Positions 25,771 to 33,911 are shown, counted from the stretch's first letter. The stretch is 64,000 bases of DNA from JACVRW01 sp034664085 (GCA_034664085.1 JAXDII010000025.1:1-64000); one strand, 5' to 3'. The notes: generated from the sequence alone by a model not told the origin. Translations and numbers: made by a program.

Positions 25771-27518
25771 GCGTCGAACCTCGCGAACGGGTCGGCACCG
25801 GCCTCTGCCGCCACCTCACTGACGCGTGTCGCCCAGGACGGGAACGGGAAACGGATCTGCAGCGGGAGCGGAATCTGCGGCTGCTGCAGGAGCATAGAGC
25901 CTGGCTTTAGGATCGCGGCGCGCTGGCGCGCCGGCGCACTGAGGAAGCCGTACTCGGCGCGCTCGGCCTCGGCGACATCGAGCCGCCCGACCACGCGAAT
26001 CGCGGAGTTGGACACAATGCGGCGCTCGACCTCTGACGCCGTCTGCTGCGCGCCGACCAGGATGAGGCCGAGGCTGCGCCCGCGCTCGGAGATGTCGAGC
26101 AGCACCTCCTTGATCGGGCTCCAGCCCTCGCGCGGCGCGTACTTGTTGAGCTCGTCGAGGACGAGGAATACGAGCGGTCGCGCCTGACCGCTGCTCTCCT
26201 TGGCTTGGAACAGCTTCTTGACGACGACGCCGACGACGAAGCGCTTGGCGCGGTCGTGGAGGTTGTGGATGTCGATCACGGAGACCTGATTCGCGCCCCA
26301 GTCGATGCGGTGCTGCTCGATGTCGGCCGCATCCCGCCCGCGTATCAGGTGGCCACAGTGGAAGCGGGCGCCGTCAAGCCGGCGCAGAAAGGCCTGAACC
26401 GTCCCGGTGGCGATGGGGCCGCGCCAGGAGCCCGGGCCGTCGAACTCGAGGTGCACGCGGATCAGGTCGCAGAGTTCGTCGAAAGAGTGGATCGTGATGT
26501 CATTGTCCAAGGGGTCGGGCAGGACGACCGAGCCGGGGAAGTCGGGAATCGGCTTGTGATGGCGGTCGAGCATCGCCTCGACGCGTACGACCAGGTCAGC
26601 GATCTGGCTGCGCTCGTCGCCCTCTTCGGCGAACATGAACCGCAGGAGGCCGTCACGGACCACGTCGAGCACGGACCAGAAGTACGACGTGACACCGCGC
26701 TGGCGGCTGCCCGTATCCGGCACGGCGACATCGGTCCCCCGCTTGACGGGCGCCCAGAGCCCAACGGACTCGAACGGGCCTACGGGAAGACCGAGCCGAC
26801 CGTAGACCTCGTGCTCCTCGATGGCGAGTCGGGCGTTGGGCTTGTCAAGGAAGAGGAGATCTTCGCCCTTCACGTTGAAAATTAGGGCCTTGGTGTTGGC
26901 ACGCTCGGCGCCCAGCACCGGGGTGTGGAAAAGTGAGTAGAGGAGGAAGCTCGCGTAGGTCGTCTTCGTCGCGATGCCTGAGACGCCTGAGATGTTCACG
27001 TGCGCACCCCGGCGGCCGTCGAGGAAAGCGACGTCGATGTAGATGGGTTCGCCGTCGCGAGCGACACCGGCGATAAGGCGCTGCTCCATCGTGTCGAAGT
27101 ACAGGGCCTCATCGCGATCGACCCCAGCAACGCGGAAGACGGCATCGCCCGGCCGCGGCGGCACGTACAACTCTGGCTCAAACCGCGTGCTGACAACATG
27201 CGCGGCGCGCGCTGTTTCGACGGGCAGCAGCCCCTGATCTGCGAGGAAGACGTCGCTGTCGAAGCGCGCACCCTCGTGGCGGGCGCGCACCATGTCGACG
27301 ACGCCCGATATCCGCAGCCGGTCGGCGCCGGGGACCTCGGTACGGACGGCGACGACGTCGTCGAGCTGCAGAAAGTTCGTCTCATTGATGGCGACCCAGA
27401 AGTCGAGCGGCGTCGCATCCTGCGTCCCCAGGACCTTCCCGACCTCGGCACCGGCGGAGGGCGCGTCGGCTGCACCACCATCGAGGCTTGCTGCAGAGTC
27501 CTGCATGTCGTCAGGCAA
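25767..27518 (-). CDS. herA: HerA-type (DUF87) DNA-translocase ATPase
   Basis: About 583 residues. The start is decided by the ribosome site: AGGAGG (27,530-27,525) sits 6 nt before a TTG at 27,518, while ATG 27,506 lacks a site at proper distance. An N-terminal HAS-barrel-like beta region (to about residue 140) precedes the ATPase core. The P-loop is unusual, GVSGIATKT (about 178-186). Walker B is VFLVLDELNKYAP (about 450), then LILVGAQQTASEVERRIVSNS, which carries the sensor and trans-acting residues. HerA hexamers translocate DNA and partner NurA. The C-terminal PLPLQIRFPFPSWATR is typical of this bacterial subfamily. Confidence 0.88.
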   Translation of the reverse strand: MPDDMQDSAASLDGGAADAPSAGAEVGKVLGTQDATPLDFWVAINETNFLQLDDVVAVRTEVPGADRLRISGVVDMVRARHEGARFDSDVFLADQGLLPVETARAAHVVSTRFEPELYVPPRPGDAVFRVAGVDRDEALYFDTMEQRLIAGVARDGEPIYIDVAFLDGRRGAHVNISGVSGIATKTTYASFLLYSLFHTPVLGAERANTKALIFNVKGEDLLFLDKPNARLAIEEHEVYGRLGLPVGPFESVGLWAPVKRGTDVAVPDTGSRQRGVTSYFWSVLDVVRDGLLRFMFAEEGDERSQIADLVVRVEAMLDRHHKPIPDFPGSVVLPDPLDNDITIHSFDELCDLIRVHLEFDGPGSWRGPIATGTVQAFLRRLDGARFHCGHLIRGRDAADIEQHRIDWGANQVSVIDIHNLHDRAKRFVVGVVVKKLFQAKESSGQARPLVFLVLDELNKYAPREGWSPIKEVLLDISERGRSLGLILVGAQQTASEVERRIVSNSAIRVVGRLDVAEAERAEYGFLSAPARQRAAILKPGSMLLQQPQIPLPLQIRFPFPSWATRVSEVAAEAGADPFARFDA

Positions 27519-28467
27519 CCGAGACCTCCTCAAGGAGTCGCACTTCAATGGCGCGGCGCACGAGCAGCGCGTCGCCCAGGCGATGGCGGAGATGGCTCTC
27601 GAGCGCGCCTACCGGGTAGAGGTTCTGTGGCGCACGCGGGTCGTGGCCCGGGCGGCTCGCAAAGGCCGGTAGGACGCCACCGGCAAGCTCGGCCAGGTCC
27701 TGTGCCGCCGCAAGGCCTGGAGAAGCATCGACTTCCAGGCGTACGACACCCGCCATCGTGCCGTCAATCGCGCGGCCGTCGGCTAGCCGGAGATACCACG
27801 AGTAGCGCTGCAGCCGCTGATCGCCGAGCTTGAAGATTGGAGAGCGCTCGCCGGCACGGAGCTGTGACAGGACACGGGCTCGCAACGCATCGAGGTATGC
27901 ACGGCTCTGACGCTTTGCCATCCCGACGAGGCAGCCGGGCATTGAGTAGCCGAGTGGTCCGTCGGCGACGACCAGCTCGGCACTGCCAGAGTGCAGGGCC
28001 GCCTTCGCCATGCGTGCCTCAGCGTCGCGCATTGCGTTCTGCAGCCCGCGCAGCGGGTCGAGCGGGCCCTTCCCCGCGACCGAACTCGGCTCGAAAAGCA
28101 TTGAGTGCGCGCCGGCCTGCACCACGAGCGGGTCCGGCACGAGACCGCCGCCGACCACGACCGAGCGCCCGACCTCGACTTCGCCGATCGCCGGCGGCTT
28201 CGTCGACCAGGCGCAGCCGACGGCCCACGACCCGGCGAGGCCCGGGGCCTGGATGTCGTCCTCCGCCGCGAACAGGCTCGCGTCGATCCGTCGCACGCCG
28301 TCGATGAATGCACAGCAGGGCACTCGCTCATGCCGAGGAGCAGGTATCGGCTTCCATTCCCCTGCCTCTTCGACGACGAGATCCAGGCCAGCAGCCGGCT
28401 CGAGGTCTTCTACGAGCTCGACGGACGCGCCGTACTCAGGATCCCACGGGTCTACGCGTAGCCGCAT
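27511..28467 (-). CDS. nurA: NurA-type nuclease
   Basis: 318 residues. It matches the RNase H-like NurA pattern: acidic strand CAFIDGVRRIDASLF (about 52-66), a second acidic strand ELVVADGPLGY, then GMAKRQSRAYL, WYLRLADG, VRLEVDAS and a C-terminal PQNLYPVGALESHLRHRLGD helix. NurA supplies the 5'-3' nuclease for HerA-driven end resection. The stop overlaps the HerA TTG start. The ATG at 28,467 lies 40 nt after the HIRAN gene. Similarity is at motif level, so confidence is below that for SbcCD. Confidence 0.78.
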   Translation of the reverse strand: MRLRVDPWDPEYGASVELVEDLEPAAGLDLVVEEAGEWKPIPAPRHERVPCCAFIDGVRRIDASLFAAEDDIQAPGLAGSWAVGCAWSTKPPAIGEVEVGRSVVVGGGLVPDPLVVQAGAHSMLFEPSSVAGKGPLDPLRGLQNAMRDAEARMAKAALHSGSAELVVADGPLGYSMPGCLVGMAKRQSRAYLDALRARVLSQLRAGERSPIFKLGDQRLQRYSWYLRLADGRAIDGTMAGVVRLEVDASPGLAAAQDLAELAGGVLPAFASRPGHDPRAPQNLYPVGALESHLRHRLGDALLVRRAIEVRLLEEVSVA

Positions 28468-28507
28468 GCCGTCATTCGTCGGGCTGGCGTCGTCGTCCTG
28501 ACAGCTT

Positions 28508-28936
28508 TTACGAGATCTCCATCAAGACGACGTCAGGCTCGGGGAGATCAAGCCAAACGCCTAGATTTGGGGTGTCCTCGCGACCGCAAATCTCCGCATT
28601 GCAGGCGAGAACCTTCCGTTGGCTCCCGAGGACGAGAAGAACCTCCTGATACTCGCGCGCGTCGGAGCGGCTGAGGTACCCGACGCGTTCGCCGCTGATC
28701 CAAACTGCGATGGCCTGCTCGTCGTGCGGGTTCTCGGGCTCCCTTACGAGGGCCGCGGTCACCGGATGGCGAACGCGCTCCATTCCTCGCCGCCCAGTGA
28801 TCGCCTTGAGCGCCGCGAGGTAGTGCGATTCACCGACGACTTCGACGCTGTTGCCATCACCTTCAACAAGGATCGCCTTGACAGAGATTTCACGCGGTGC
28901 CGAGCCGCGATTCGTAAGACGCGAAAGCAAGCCCAC
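28508..28936 (-). CDS. HIRAN-domain protein
   Basis: 142 residues, GTG start. The core matches the HIRAN domain: VVGESHYLAALKAITG, then VTAALVREPENPHDEQAIAV, WISGERVGYLSRSDA, and a closing strand region. HIRAN domains (as in HLTF/Rad5) grip DNA 3' ends and damaged or stalled forks. Standing first in the NurA-HerA-SbcD-SbcC cluster it could be the end-recognition factor (inference). GATAAT (rc of 28,943-28,948) ends 6 nt before the GTG, so transcription may start at the start codon (leaderless). Confidence 0.78.
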   Translation of the reverse strand: MGLLSRLTNRGSAPREISVKAILVEGDGNSVEVVGESHYLAALKAITGRRGMERVRHPVTAALVREPENPHDEQAIAVWISGERVGYLSRSDAREYQEVLLVLGSQRKVLACNAEICGREDTPNLGVWLDLPEPDVVLMEIS

Positions 28937-29241
28937 AGACTCATTATCGTCCTAATGTCGGACCGCTTGAGTTTTCTCCACTGGGATTGGCGAGTCGTCG
29001 CAGTCCCAGTGGCAAGACCTCGAACGCGAGCACGACTGGTCCCGAGGGCCAGCTGGCCGCCGCCACCAGGGCCACTGGTTTGTCCGAGACCCAGTAGGAC
29101 CGGAGGGGGCGCGATCCGCCTCGCCGACCGCCCCGGAGCACCCATGTGGTACCCATTCGCGGTACCCCGCCCACTGCGACAGGCTCCAAATGGAGTCGGT
29201 GGTCGCGGGGAAATGATGGTATTTGCTGGACTTCTGTCTAA
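28937..29241. promoter_or_regulatory. upstream region of the HIRAN-NurA-HerA-SbcDC cluster, with inverted repeat
   Basis: No gene is supported here. It contains a perfect 9-bp inverted repeat, CCACTGGGA at 28,978-28,986 and TCCCAGTGG at 29,004-29,012, with a 17-nt gap. Further CCACTGG-like fragments lie just to the right, near 29,077. On the minus strand a GATAAT -10-like box sits at 28,948-28,943. Together these look like the promoter/operator zone of the cluster. The stretch ends at the tRNA-Gly 3' end. Confidence 0.45.
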
Positions 29242-29314
29242 AGCGGACGACGGGGGTCGAACCCGCGACCTTCGGCTTGGGAAGCCGACGCTCTACCAAC
29301 TGAGCTACGTCCGC
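29242..29314 (-). tRNA. tRNA-Gly (anticodon CCC)
   Basis: The minus strand folds as a standard cloverleaf: acceptor GCGGACG paired with CGTCCGC, D arm with AGCTCAGTTGGTAGAGC, anticodon stem TCGGC/GCCGA around loop TTCCCAA (anticodon CCC), and T arm with GGTTCGACC. CCA is not encoded. The 3' end faces the island, and copies of that end lie at 15,911 and 9,418, marking it as an integration site. Confidence 0.95.
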
Positions 29315-29389
29315 GTGGCGGCCGTTCTGGCCGCGCGGGGCGATTCTACTGGCGCGGCGGCGGCCGACATCTAGTCTTCGGGCCGGGTC

Positions 29390-29944
29390 ATGAGGAGGCT
29401 GCTCGCCCCCATTCCGATCGCTGTTCTGTCCGCCGTGGTGGCGCTCGTTGCGCTGCTCGCGTACGGGCTTGCCAGCACCCAGCCCGACCGCGGCATCGAC
29501 GACGCCCTCCGGGCCGGTGAGCGCGAGGCGGCGCCGGCGGTGGAGCTGCCCGCGCTCGAAGGCGGCGCCAGGCAGACGCTCGCCGACTACCGCGGCCAGG
29601 TGGTCGTCCTGAACTTCTGGGCCTCCTGGTGCGACCCCTGCCGCGAGGAGTCCCCCCTGCTCCAGCGCTGGCACGAGCGCATCGCCAACCAGGACGCCGT
29701 GGTGCTCGGCGTCGACGTTCAGGACGTGGACGACGACGCGCGCAAGTTCATCGACGAGTACCGGCTCACCTTCCCGATGCTGCGCGACGGCAGCGGTGAC
29801 ACGCGCGAGTCGTTCGGCATCCTCAGCCTGCCCGAGACCTTCGTCATCGACCGCCAGGGCCGGATCGCCGCCGTCCGGCGCGGCCCGGTCGACGACCAGT
29901 TCATGCGCGAGCAGGTCCAGCCCCTCCTGGAGGAGCAGGCGTGA
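29390..29944 (+). CDS. TlpA/ResA-type thiol-disulfide oxidoreductase
   Basis: 184 residues. An N-terminal membrane anchor (IAVLSAVVALVALLAYGLA) places the thioredoxin fold outside the membrane. The active site WCDPC sits in VVVLNFWASWCDPCREES, and the cis-Pro region is SLPETFVIDRQGRIA. It reduces apocytochrome c haem-binding cysteines or other exported thiols. The stop overlaps the start of the CcmH gene in GTGA, and CcdA follows, forming a compact cytochrome c maturation operon. Confidence 0.92.
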   Translation: MRRLLAPIPIAVLSAVVALVALLAYGLASTQPDRGIDDALRAGEREAAPAVELPALEGGARQTLADYRGQVVVLNFWASWCDPCREESPLLQRWHERIANQDAVVLGVDVQDVDDDARKFIDEYRLTFPMLRDGSGDTRESFGILSLPETFVIDRQGRIAAVRRGPVDDQFMREQVQPLLEEQA

Positions 29945-30411
29945 GGGCCACGGCCGTCGCGATCGCGCTGGCGGCGGCGCTGGCCCTGCCCGCCGCGGCC
30001 GTCGCGCAGGACTGCCAGAAGACGACCCTCGGCGACATCGAGGACGAGGTGATGTGCCCGATCTGCGGCACGCCGCTCGGGCTCGCCAGCGAGGCGCCCC
30101 AGGCCCAGCAGGAGCGCGCCTTCATCGAGCGGATGATCGCCGACTGCCGCTCCAAGGACGACATCAAGCGCGCCCTGGTGGCCCAGTTCGGCGACGCCGT
30201 GCTGGCCCTCCCCGGCGACACGGGCGGCGACGACGGCATCGAGGACGTGCTGGTCTACGCGATCCCCGCGGTGGGCATCGTGCTGGCCGGCGGCGGCATC
30301 GCCTTCGCGCTGGTGCGCTGGCGCGGCCGGCGCACGGGCACGGGCCGCGGCGCCGCTGCGGCCCCGGAGTCGGGGCGGCTTGACGCCGACATGGAGCGCT
30401 ACGACCTGTGA
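29941..30411 (+). CDS. ccmH: CcmH/CycL-type cytochrome c biogenesis protein
   Basis: 156 residues, GTG start overlapping the TlpA stop. Signal peptide (AIALAAALALPAAAVAQ), then the CcmH domain with a CPICGTPL redox motif (CxxC; the family usually has RCxxCQ) and AFIERMIADCRSKDDIKRALVAQFG. One membrane helix (VYAIPAVGIVLAGGGIAFALV) and a basic cytoplasmic tail follow. It presents or reduces apocytochrome c. The CPIC form, as opposed to the proteobacterial RCLVCQ, is a variant. The stop overlaps the CcdA start. Confidence 0.88.
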   Translation: MRATAVAIALAAALALPAAAVAQDCQKTTLGDIEDEVMCPICGTPLGLASEAPQAQQERAFIERMIADCRSKDDIKRALVAQFGDAVLALPGDTGGDDGIEDVLVYAIPAVGIVLAGGGIAFALVRWRGRRTGTGRGAAAAPESGRLDADMERYDL

Positions 30412-31157
30412 TCGGAGCCGACACGGTCGACACCACGGTCGTCGCCGCGTTCGCCGTCGGCTTCATCTCCTTCATCTCCCCCTGCGTGCTGCCGCTGGTG
30501 CCCGGCTACCTCTCGACGATCTCGGGCGTCTCGTTTGCCGACATCCAGGAGGGCCGCGGGCGCGCCAAGGTGCTCGGCCCCGCGCTGCTGTTCTGCCTCG
30601 CCTTCACCGCCATGTTCGTGGCCCTCGGCATGGGCGCCACCGGGCTCGGTCAGACGCTCAACGAGCACCGTGCGCTGCTGCGCGAGATCTCGGGCGTCGT
30701 GCTGGTGCTGATGGGCCTGTTCTTCATCGCGACGCTGTTCATCCCGCTGTTCAACCGCGAATGGCGCCCCGAGCAGCTGATGCGCCGTGCCCACACCGGC
30801 GGCCCGCTGATCGCCGGCGTCGCCTTCGCGGTCGCCTGGCTGCCCTGCACCGGCCCGACGCTCGGCGCGATCCTGACGGCCGCGACGAACGAGTCGACGG
30901 TCGGCGAGGGCGGCATCCTGCTCGCCTTCTACGCGCTCGGGCTGGCGGTGCCGTTCATCCTCAGCGCGCTCGCCTTCTCCACCTTCTCGGGCGTCTTCAA
31001 GTTCTTCCGCAACCACTACCGCGCGATCACGCTCGTCTCCGGCGCGGTGCTGATCGCCATGGGCGTCCTGCTCTACACGAACGAGCTGACCCGGCTCAAC
31101 TCCGAGGCACTCCAGGCGATGGACGACCTCGGCATCAACTTCTTCAGCGACATCTAG
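30408..31157 (+). CDS. ccdA: CcdA/DsbD-type transmembrane electron carrier
   Basis: 249 residues, GTG start overlapping the CcmH stop. Six or so membrane helices, with the two redox cysteines in SPCVLPLVPGYLS and WLPCTGPTLGAIL. It carries electrons from cytoplasmic thioredoxin to the TlpA-like protein encoded two genes upstream. ResB/ResC or CcmF haem-handling partners are not in this window. The stop falls in a CTAG inside a 25-bp tandem duplication shared with the convergent gene. Confidence 0.92.
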   Translation: MIGADTVDTTVVAAFAVGFISFISPCVLPLVPGYLSTISGVSFADIQEGRGRAKVLGPALLFCLAFTAMFVALGMGATGLGQTLNEHRALLREISGVVLVLMGLFFIATLFIPLFNREWRPEQLMRRAHTGGPLIAGVAFAVAWLPCTGPTLGAILTAATNESTVGEGGILLAFYALGLAVPFILSALAFSTFSGVFKFFRNHYRAITLVSGAVLIAMGVLLYTNELTRLNSEALQAMDDLGINFFSDI

Positions 31158-31203
31158 GCCGCCAGGCCGGCCGCCTCGCTAGGCCGCCAGGCCGGCCGCC
31201 TCG
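31154..31203. repeat. perfect 25-bp tandem duplication at convergent gene ends
   Basis: 31,154-31,178 and 31,179-31,203 are identical; each begins CTAGGCCGCCAGGCCGGCCG. The first copy holds the CcdA stop, the second the HD-GYP stop. Removing one copy would make both genes share a single CTAG stop, so the duplication has moved them apart by 25 bp without changing either protein. Confidence 0.9.
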
Positions 31204-32516
31204 CGGTCGGAGAGCAGCGTGACGAGCGCGTCGAACGCCTCCGCGTCGAGCTTCGTGCCCGCCTCCTGAGACATGATCGCGAGCACCTCGTCGGGTTCGA
31301 GCGCCGCGCGGTACGGCCGCTCCGCGCCGAGCGCGTCGGCCACGTCGGCGACCGCAAGGACCCGCGCGGGCAGGTCGATCTGGGTGCCGTCGAAGCCGAC
31401 GAAGTAGCCCGAGCCGTCGAGCCGCTCGTGGTGCAGCGCCGACATCTGCGCCACCGCGCGCAGCGGACCGACGCGCCGCAGGATCTGAAGCGAGGTGTGC
31501 GGGTGCCTGCGCACCGCCTTCCACTCCTCGGCGTCGAGCGGACCGGGCTTGTCGAGGATGCGGCTCGACACGCCGAGCTTGCCGATGTCGTGCAGCAGCC
31601 CAGCGCGGTAGAGGTCGCGCTGCGTCGGCTCGTCCAGATCGAGCAGCTCGGCGAGCCCGACGGCGATCTCCGCAACGCCTGCCGAGTGGGCCGCGGTGAA
31701 CGGGGACTTGGCGTCGACGACGGCGGCGAACGCCTCCGCGACGCGGTCGAGCCGCTCGGGGCCGGCCGTCGCCACGCGCTCGGCGGGCTCCCAGGCGGCC
31801 ACGTCGGGCGCCTCCAGCCCGGCCCAGAACCGCTCGTCGCCCTCGAAGCTGCAGAGCGCGTCGGCCAGCGCGGGGTCGAACCAGGTGCCGCGGCGCTTGC
31901 GCACCACGTCGCACGCGGCCTGCGCTCCGCCGAGCTGCCAGTAGACCTCGGCCGTCTGGGCGATGCACAGCATCCGCCCGAGCAGCGGGATCCCGTCGCG
32001 CTCGAGGCCAGCCGGGTACCCGCGCCCGTCCCAGTGCTCGTCGAGGGCGCCGATCGCCTCCGCCACCGGCTCGTCGAGGCCGACCTTGCGCGCCACCTCG
32101 GCCCCGCGCTCACAGCGCAGCGCAGTGAGCGAGCGCGCGCCCTCCGAACCTTCGGCAATCAGCGCCCTGATCTGCCGCGCCTTGGCCAGCGGCGACGCGC
32201 CCGGCGCGGTGTTGCGCAGCAGGTGCCGCAGCGCCTGGGCGGGCCGGACGTGGTCGGTGGTCTTGCGCTCGCGCTTGACCACGGCGTCGGCGTTGGCGTA
32301 GAGAGACGCGACCTTGGCGGAGTTCGACGAGCAGCCGGCGTCCTTCAGCAGCAGGGCGTAGAAGAGCGAGGAGCGGTCCTCCTCGCGGAGGCCGATCTGC
32401 TCGCTGAGCCGCATGCCGATCAGGCAGGTGCGCTCGGCGTGGCCGCGCGGCTGGCCCTCGGTGATGTCGAGGGCGTGCGAGAGGGCGGCCAGCACCTCGG
32501 ACAGGCGGAGCTCCAT
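31179..32516 (-). CDS. tandem HD-domain protein, HD-GYP-like phosphodiesterase
   Basis: 445 residues, cytoplasmic, no membrane segment. Residues 1-200 hold a first HD-type half (HAERTCLIGMRLSEQIGL, ALLLKDAGCSSNS), apparently degenerate. Residues about 260-440 hold the HD-GYP domain: HSAGVAEIAVGLAELL, GLLHDIGKLGVS, RRHPHTSLQIL and HHERLDGSGYFVGF. The name-giving GYP reads GYF. HD-GYP domains hydrolyse cyclic di-GMP; no receiver or sensor domain is recognisable, so the input is unknown. There may be a related role for the GGDEF/HD-GYP gene 4 kb away. Confidence 0.82.
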   Translation of the reverse strand: MELRLSEVLAALSHALDITEGQPRGHAERTCLIGMRLSEQIGLREEDRSSLFYALLLKDAGCSSNSAKVASLYANADAVVKRERKTTDHVRPAQALRHLLRNTAPGASPLAKARQIRALIAEGSEGARSLTALRCERGAEVARKVGLDEPVAEAIGALDEHWDGRGYPAGLERDGIPLLGRMLCIAQTAEVYWQLGGAQAACDVVRKRRGTWFDPALADALCSFEGDERFWAGLEAPDVAAWEPAERVATAGPERLDRVAEAFAAVVDAKSPFTAAHSAGVAEIAVGLAELLDLDEPTQRDLYRAGLLHDIGKLGVSSRILDKPGPLDAEEWKAVRRHPHTSLQILRRVGPLRAVAQMSALHHERLDGSGYFVGFDGTQIDLPARVLAVADVADALGAERPYRAALEPDEVLAIMSQEAGTKLDAEAFDALVTLLSDREAAGLAA

Positions 32517-32585
32517 GGGACCTGATCGACGGATCGGCCCGCTGACGGGTGGCCGCCCGCCCGGTGTGGACGCATGGACTAGCGC

Positions 32586-33902
32586 CTAGCGCGCCAAACG
32601 GCGCAGGAACGGCACGACCGTGTGCAGGAAGCGGTTGCGGTCGGGCGCCGCGGCCAGCGGGTCCAGATGGCTCGCCCGCGGGTCCGAGACCACCCGGCTG
32701 CGCGGTATGCGCGACCGCCGCACGAGCGCCCGCGCGCCGCGCTCGACGCGCCCGTCGGTCAGGTCGGTGCCGTAGGCGTAGAGCGGCACGTCGATCGCCC
32801 CCACGTGGAACGGCCGCAGCCCGAGCAGCCGGGCGGCCGGCGTGCGCCGCAGCGGGCTGATCGCGTCCACGTCGAGCCGCAGCCGCTTCGAGAAGTACCA
32901 CTGGATCGCGTTCGGCCGCTCCGACGAGTAGGCCTTCGCGAAGCGCCGAATCGGGGTTAGCTCGCCGTCGAGCCAGCCGCGCGGGTCGCCGCTGTCGGCC
33001 ATCCGGCCGGCGTTGATGCGGATCAGCGACAGCACGGGCGGCGAGGTGGCCTTGTCGAACGCGTATCCGAGCGCGGCTTCGTTGGTGGCCCGCACCGGCG
33101 GCTTGAACTCAGGCGGAAGCGGGGCGTAGTCCTGCAGCACCGACGGCTCGTCCGGGCGCTTGTATGCCCACAGCGCGCCCGTCTCCGCGAAGATCCCGGC
33201 GATCTCGGGCAGGCCGAGGCCGAGCAGGTCGTCGAACACCAGCCCGCTGCGGATCTCGGCCAGGATCTCCCGCGCGCGCTCGAGGTTGGCGCTGTCGAAG
33301 CTGCCGAGCAGCCCGCCGTCGATCAGCACCATGCCGTCGATGTCGCGGTAGCCGGGCCGTCCGTCGAAGTCCCATGACGCGTAGGCGACGGTCGTGGACG
33401 CGCCGAGCGAGTGGCCGCCCAGGATGACCTGGCGCCGGCCGCCGGCGCGCGCCTTCAGGACGACGCGGCGCAGGTCGCCGAGCGAGACCTTCAGCCCCCA
33501 CTTCCCGACGAACGGGACATCGGCGCCAACGACGCGCCGGTACTTGAAGCCGAGGTAGTAGTCCTGCGCGGCGACCGGGTCGCCACGCTCGAACACCGAC
33601 GTGTCCTCGAAGGCGTTCTCGCGCCGGTCGACGATCCACACCTGGAGGCCCGTCACGCGCGCCACGATGTCGCGCGCGACCGGCGTGATCCCGCCCGCGC
33701 CGCCGAGGAAGCCCGGCACCAGCACGAGCACGCGCCTGGCCGCCCGCGGCCCCACGCGCTGCACGAAGACGCGGTCGTACTTCGCCGGTCCCGCGGCCGG
33801 CACGCCCCTGACCGAGGTCAGTCGCTCGGCCGCCGCAGCCGGTGCGCTTGCCCCGAGAGCAGCGGCCACCGCGAGCAGCACCAGGCGGGCGGGGCGAGCC
33901 AC
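32586..33902 (-). CDS. secreted alpha/beta hydrolase
   Basis: 438 residues. Signal peptide of about 24 residues (LVLLAVAAALGASAPAAAA), then an alpha/beta hydrolase fold with LVLVPGFLGGAGGI (oxyanion region), nucleophile elbow GGHSLGAST, and VLIDGGLLG. A late His in SDPRASHLDPLAAAP is the likely catalytic one. It is larger than simple lipases. The natural ester or amide is unknown. It is 9 nt downstream of argS on the same strand. Confidence 0.8.
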   Translation of the reverse strand: MARPARLVLLAVAAALGASAPAAAAERLTSVRGVPAAGPAKYDRVFVQRVGPRAARRVLVLVPGFLGGAGGITPVARDIVARVTGLQVWIVDRRENAFEDTSVFERGDPVAAQDYYLGFKYRRVVGADVPFVGKWGLKVSLGDLRRVVLKARAGGRRQVILGGHSLGASTTVAYASWDFDGRPGYRDIDGMVLIDGGLLGSFDSANLERAREILAEIRSGLVFDDLLGLGLPEIAGIFAETGALWAYKRPDEPSVLQDYAPLPPEFKPPVRATNEAALGYAFDKATSPPVLSLIRINAGRMADSGDPRGWLDGELTPIRRFAKAYSSERPNAIQWYFSKRLRLDVDAISPLRRTPAARLLGLRPFHVGAIDVPLYAYGTDLTDGRVERGARALVRRSRIPRSRVVSDPRASHLDPLAAAPDRNRFLHTVVPFLRRLAR

Positions 33903-33911
33903 ACGGGAACC

